This document shows positions 63,908-64,000 of a stretch of 64,000 bases of DNA, in pieces. Both the position numbers and the translations under genes were made by a program. Where the stretch lies: contig JAUXSE010000017.1 of NCBI GenBank assembly GCA_030681515.1, forward strand, positions 120,015 to 184,014. The letters run 5' to 3'. Numbering within the stretch: position 1 is the stretch's first letter; each line of letters starts with the position of its first letter. The notes beneath the pieces are model-generated. The model searched no databases and was not told where the DNA came from. It saw only the letters and a list, made by a program, of their open reading frames with translations. The stretch comes from Geothrix sp. GTDB lineage: Bacteria; Acidobacteriota; Holophagae; Holophagales; Holophagaceae.

Positions 63908-64000
63908 ATGGGAAAACACTACACACATCTGAGTTGCGAGGAACGAGCAATGATCCAGGCGAAGCTGGAGTTGGGATTCAAGCCTCGGGCGATCGCCCGG
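63908..64000 (+). CDS. IS30-family transposase (partial, runs off the window)
   Basis: Reads MGKHYTHLSCEERAMIQAKL, then ELGFKPRAIAR. The 'xYxxLsxeERxxIxxxLxxGxxxxxIAr' pattern is the N-terminal helix-turn-helix of IS30 transposases. Only 31 codons are visible; whether the element is intact cannot be seen. Confidence 0.85.
   Translation, partial: MGKHYTHLSCEERAMIQAKLELGFKPRAIAR

Overview
The window is high-GC bacterial chromosome with short intergenic gaps. The gene content points to an acidobacterium of the Holophagae (Geothrix/Holophaga type): a stand-alone MglA-type GTPase, a bacterial XPB helicase, LapA/LapB-like envelope genes, GltX beside GlnS, a nuoHIJKLMN half-operon, and lipoproteins with a Cys-Gly-rich start and a poly-proline linker. 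The taxonomic call is inference from gene content, not from a marker-gene search.

Layout. 1-1.2 kb is an accessory scar: the tail of a gene, a 90-residue unknown, a C-terminal scrap of a Type IIG-like methyltransferase, two hairpin islands and a 68-residue basic protein. 1.2-6.4 kb holds a Fic-fold protein with a non-canonical motif, then fumarylacetoacetase, BioD, an S41 peptidase and a TPR protein on the minus strand. 6.5-9.1 kb is a CHASE-PAS hybrid histidine kinase. 9.2-12.6 kb is a plus-strand cluster of two parvulin foldases, an S4 RNA-binding protein and a YhaM-like exonuclease. 12.8-17.1 kb holds a small unknown behind a regulatory-looking hairpin, a fused LapA-LapB-like protein, a 4Fe-4S uracil-DNA glycosylase, and an ECF sigma factor with a membrane partner. 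17.2-28.3 kb has an XPB-associated WYL protein and the XPB helicase, separated by a three-gene operon for surface proteins: a dockerin-tailed sortilin/BNR exoprotein, a lipoprotein with a possible cohesin-like domain, and a metzincin lipoprotein. 28.4-34.2 kb carries PgpA, a Lol/MacB-type ABC pair split by a repeat island, and RimO. 34.3-39.3 kb is a signalling cluster (FHA-GAF-cyclase, DUF2752, dCTP deaminase, FHA-RDD, MglA). 39.5-43.1 kb is gltX-unknown-glnS. 43.3-50.9 kb is the membrane arm of respiratory complex I. 51-54.4 kb is a MacA/MacB-like pair and a half MFS transporter. 54.4-57.4 kb has Tpx, an atypical secreted glycosidase-like lipoprotein and a DUF4136 lipoprotein. 57.4-63.1 kb contains a 437-bp direct duplication that created a GntR/VUT-transporter chimera, an AsmA-like protein, a MocR regulator and IlvE. 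The window ends in two tRNA-Ser genes, duplicated tRNA 3'-end units and the start of an IS30-type transposase.

Themes. Envelope biogenesis and surface display dominate (foldases, LapAB, Lol-like transporter, three-gene exoprotein operon, AsmA-like protein). The most unusual non-coding feature is a set of intergenic palindromic islands, each with arms made of short tandem words. One of these families has two copies whose shared stem shows compensatory base changes.
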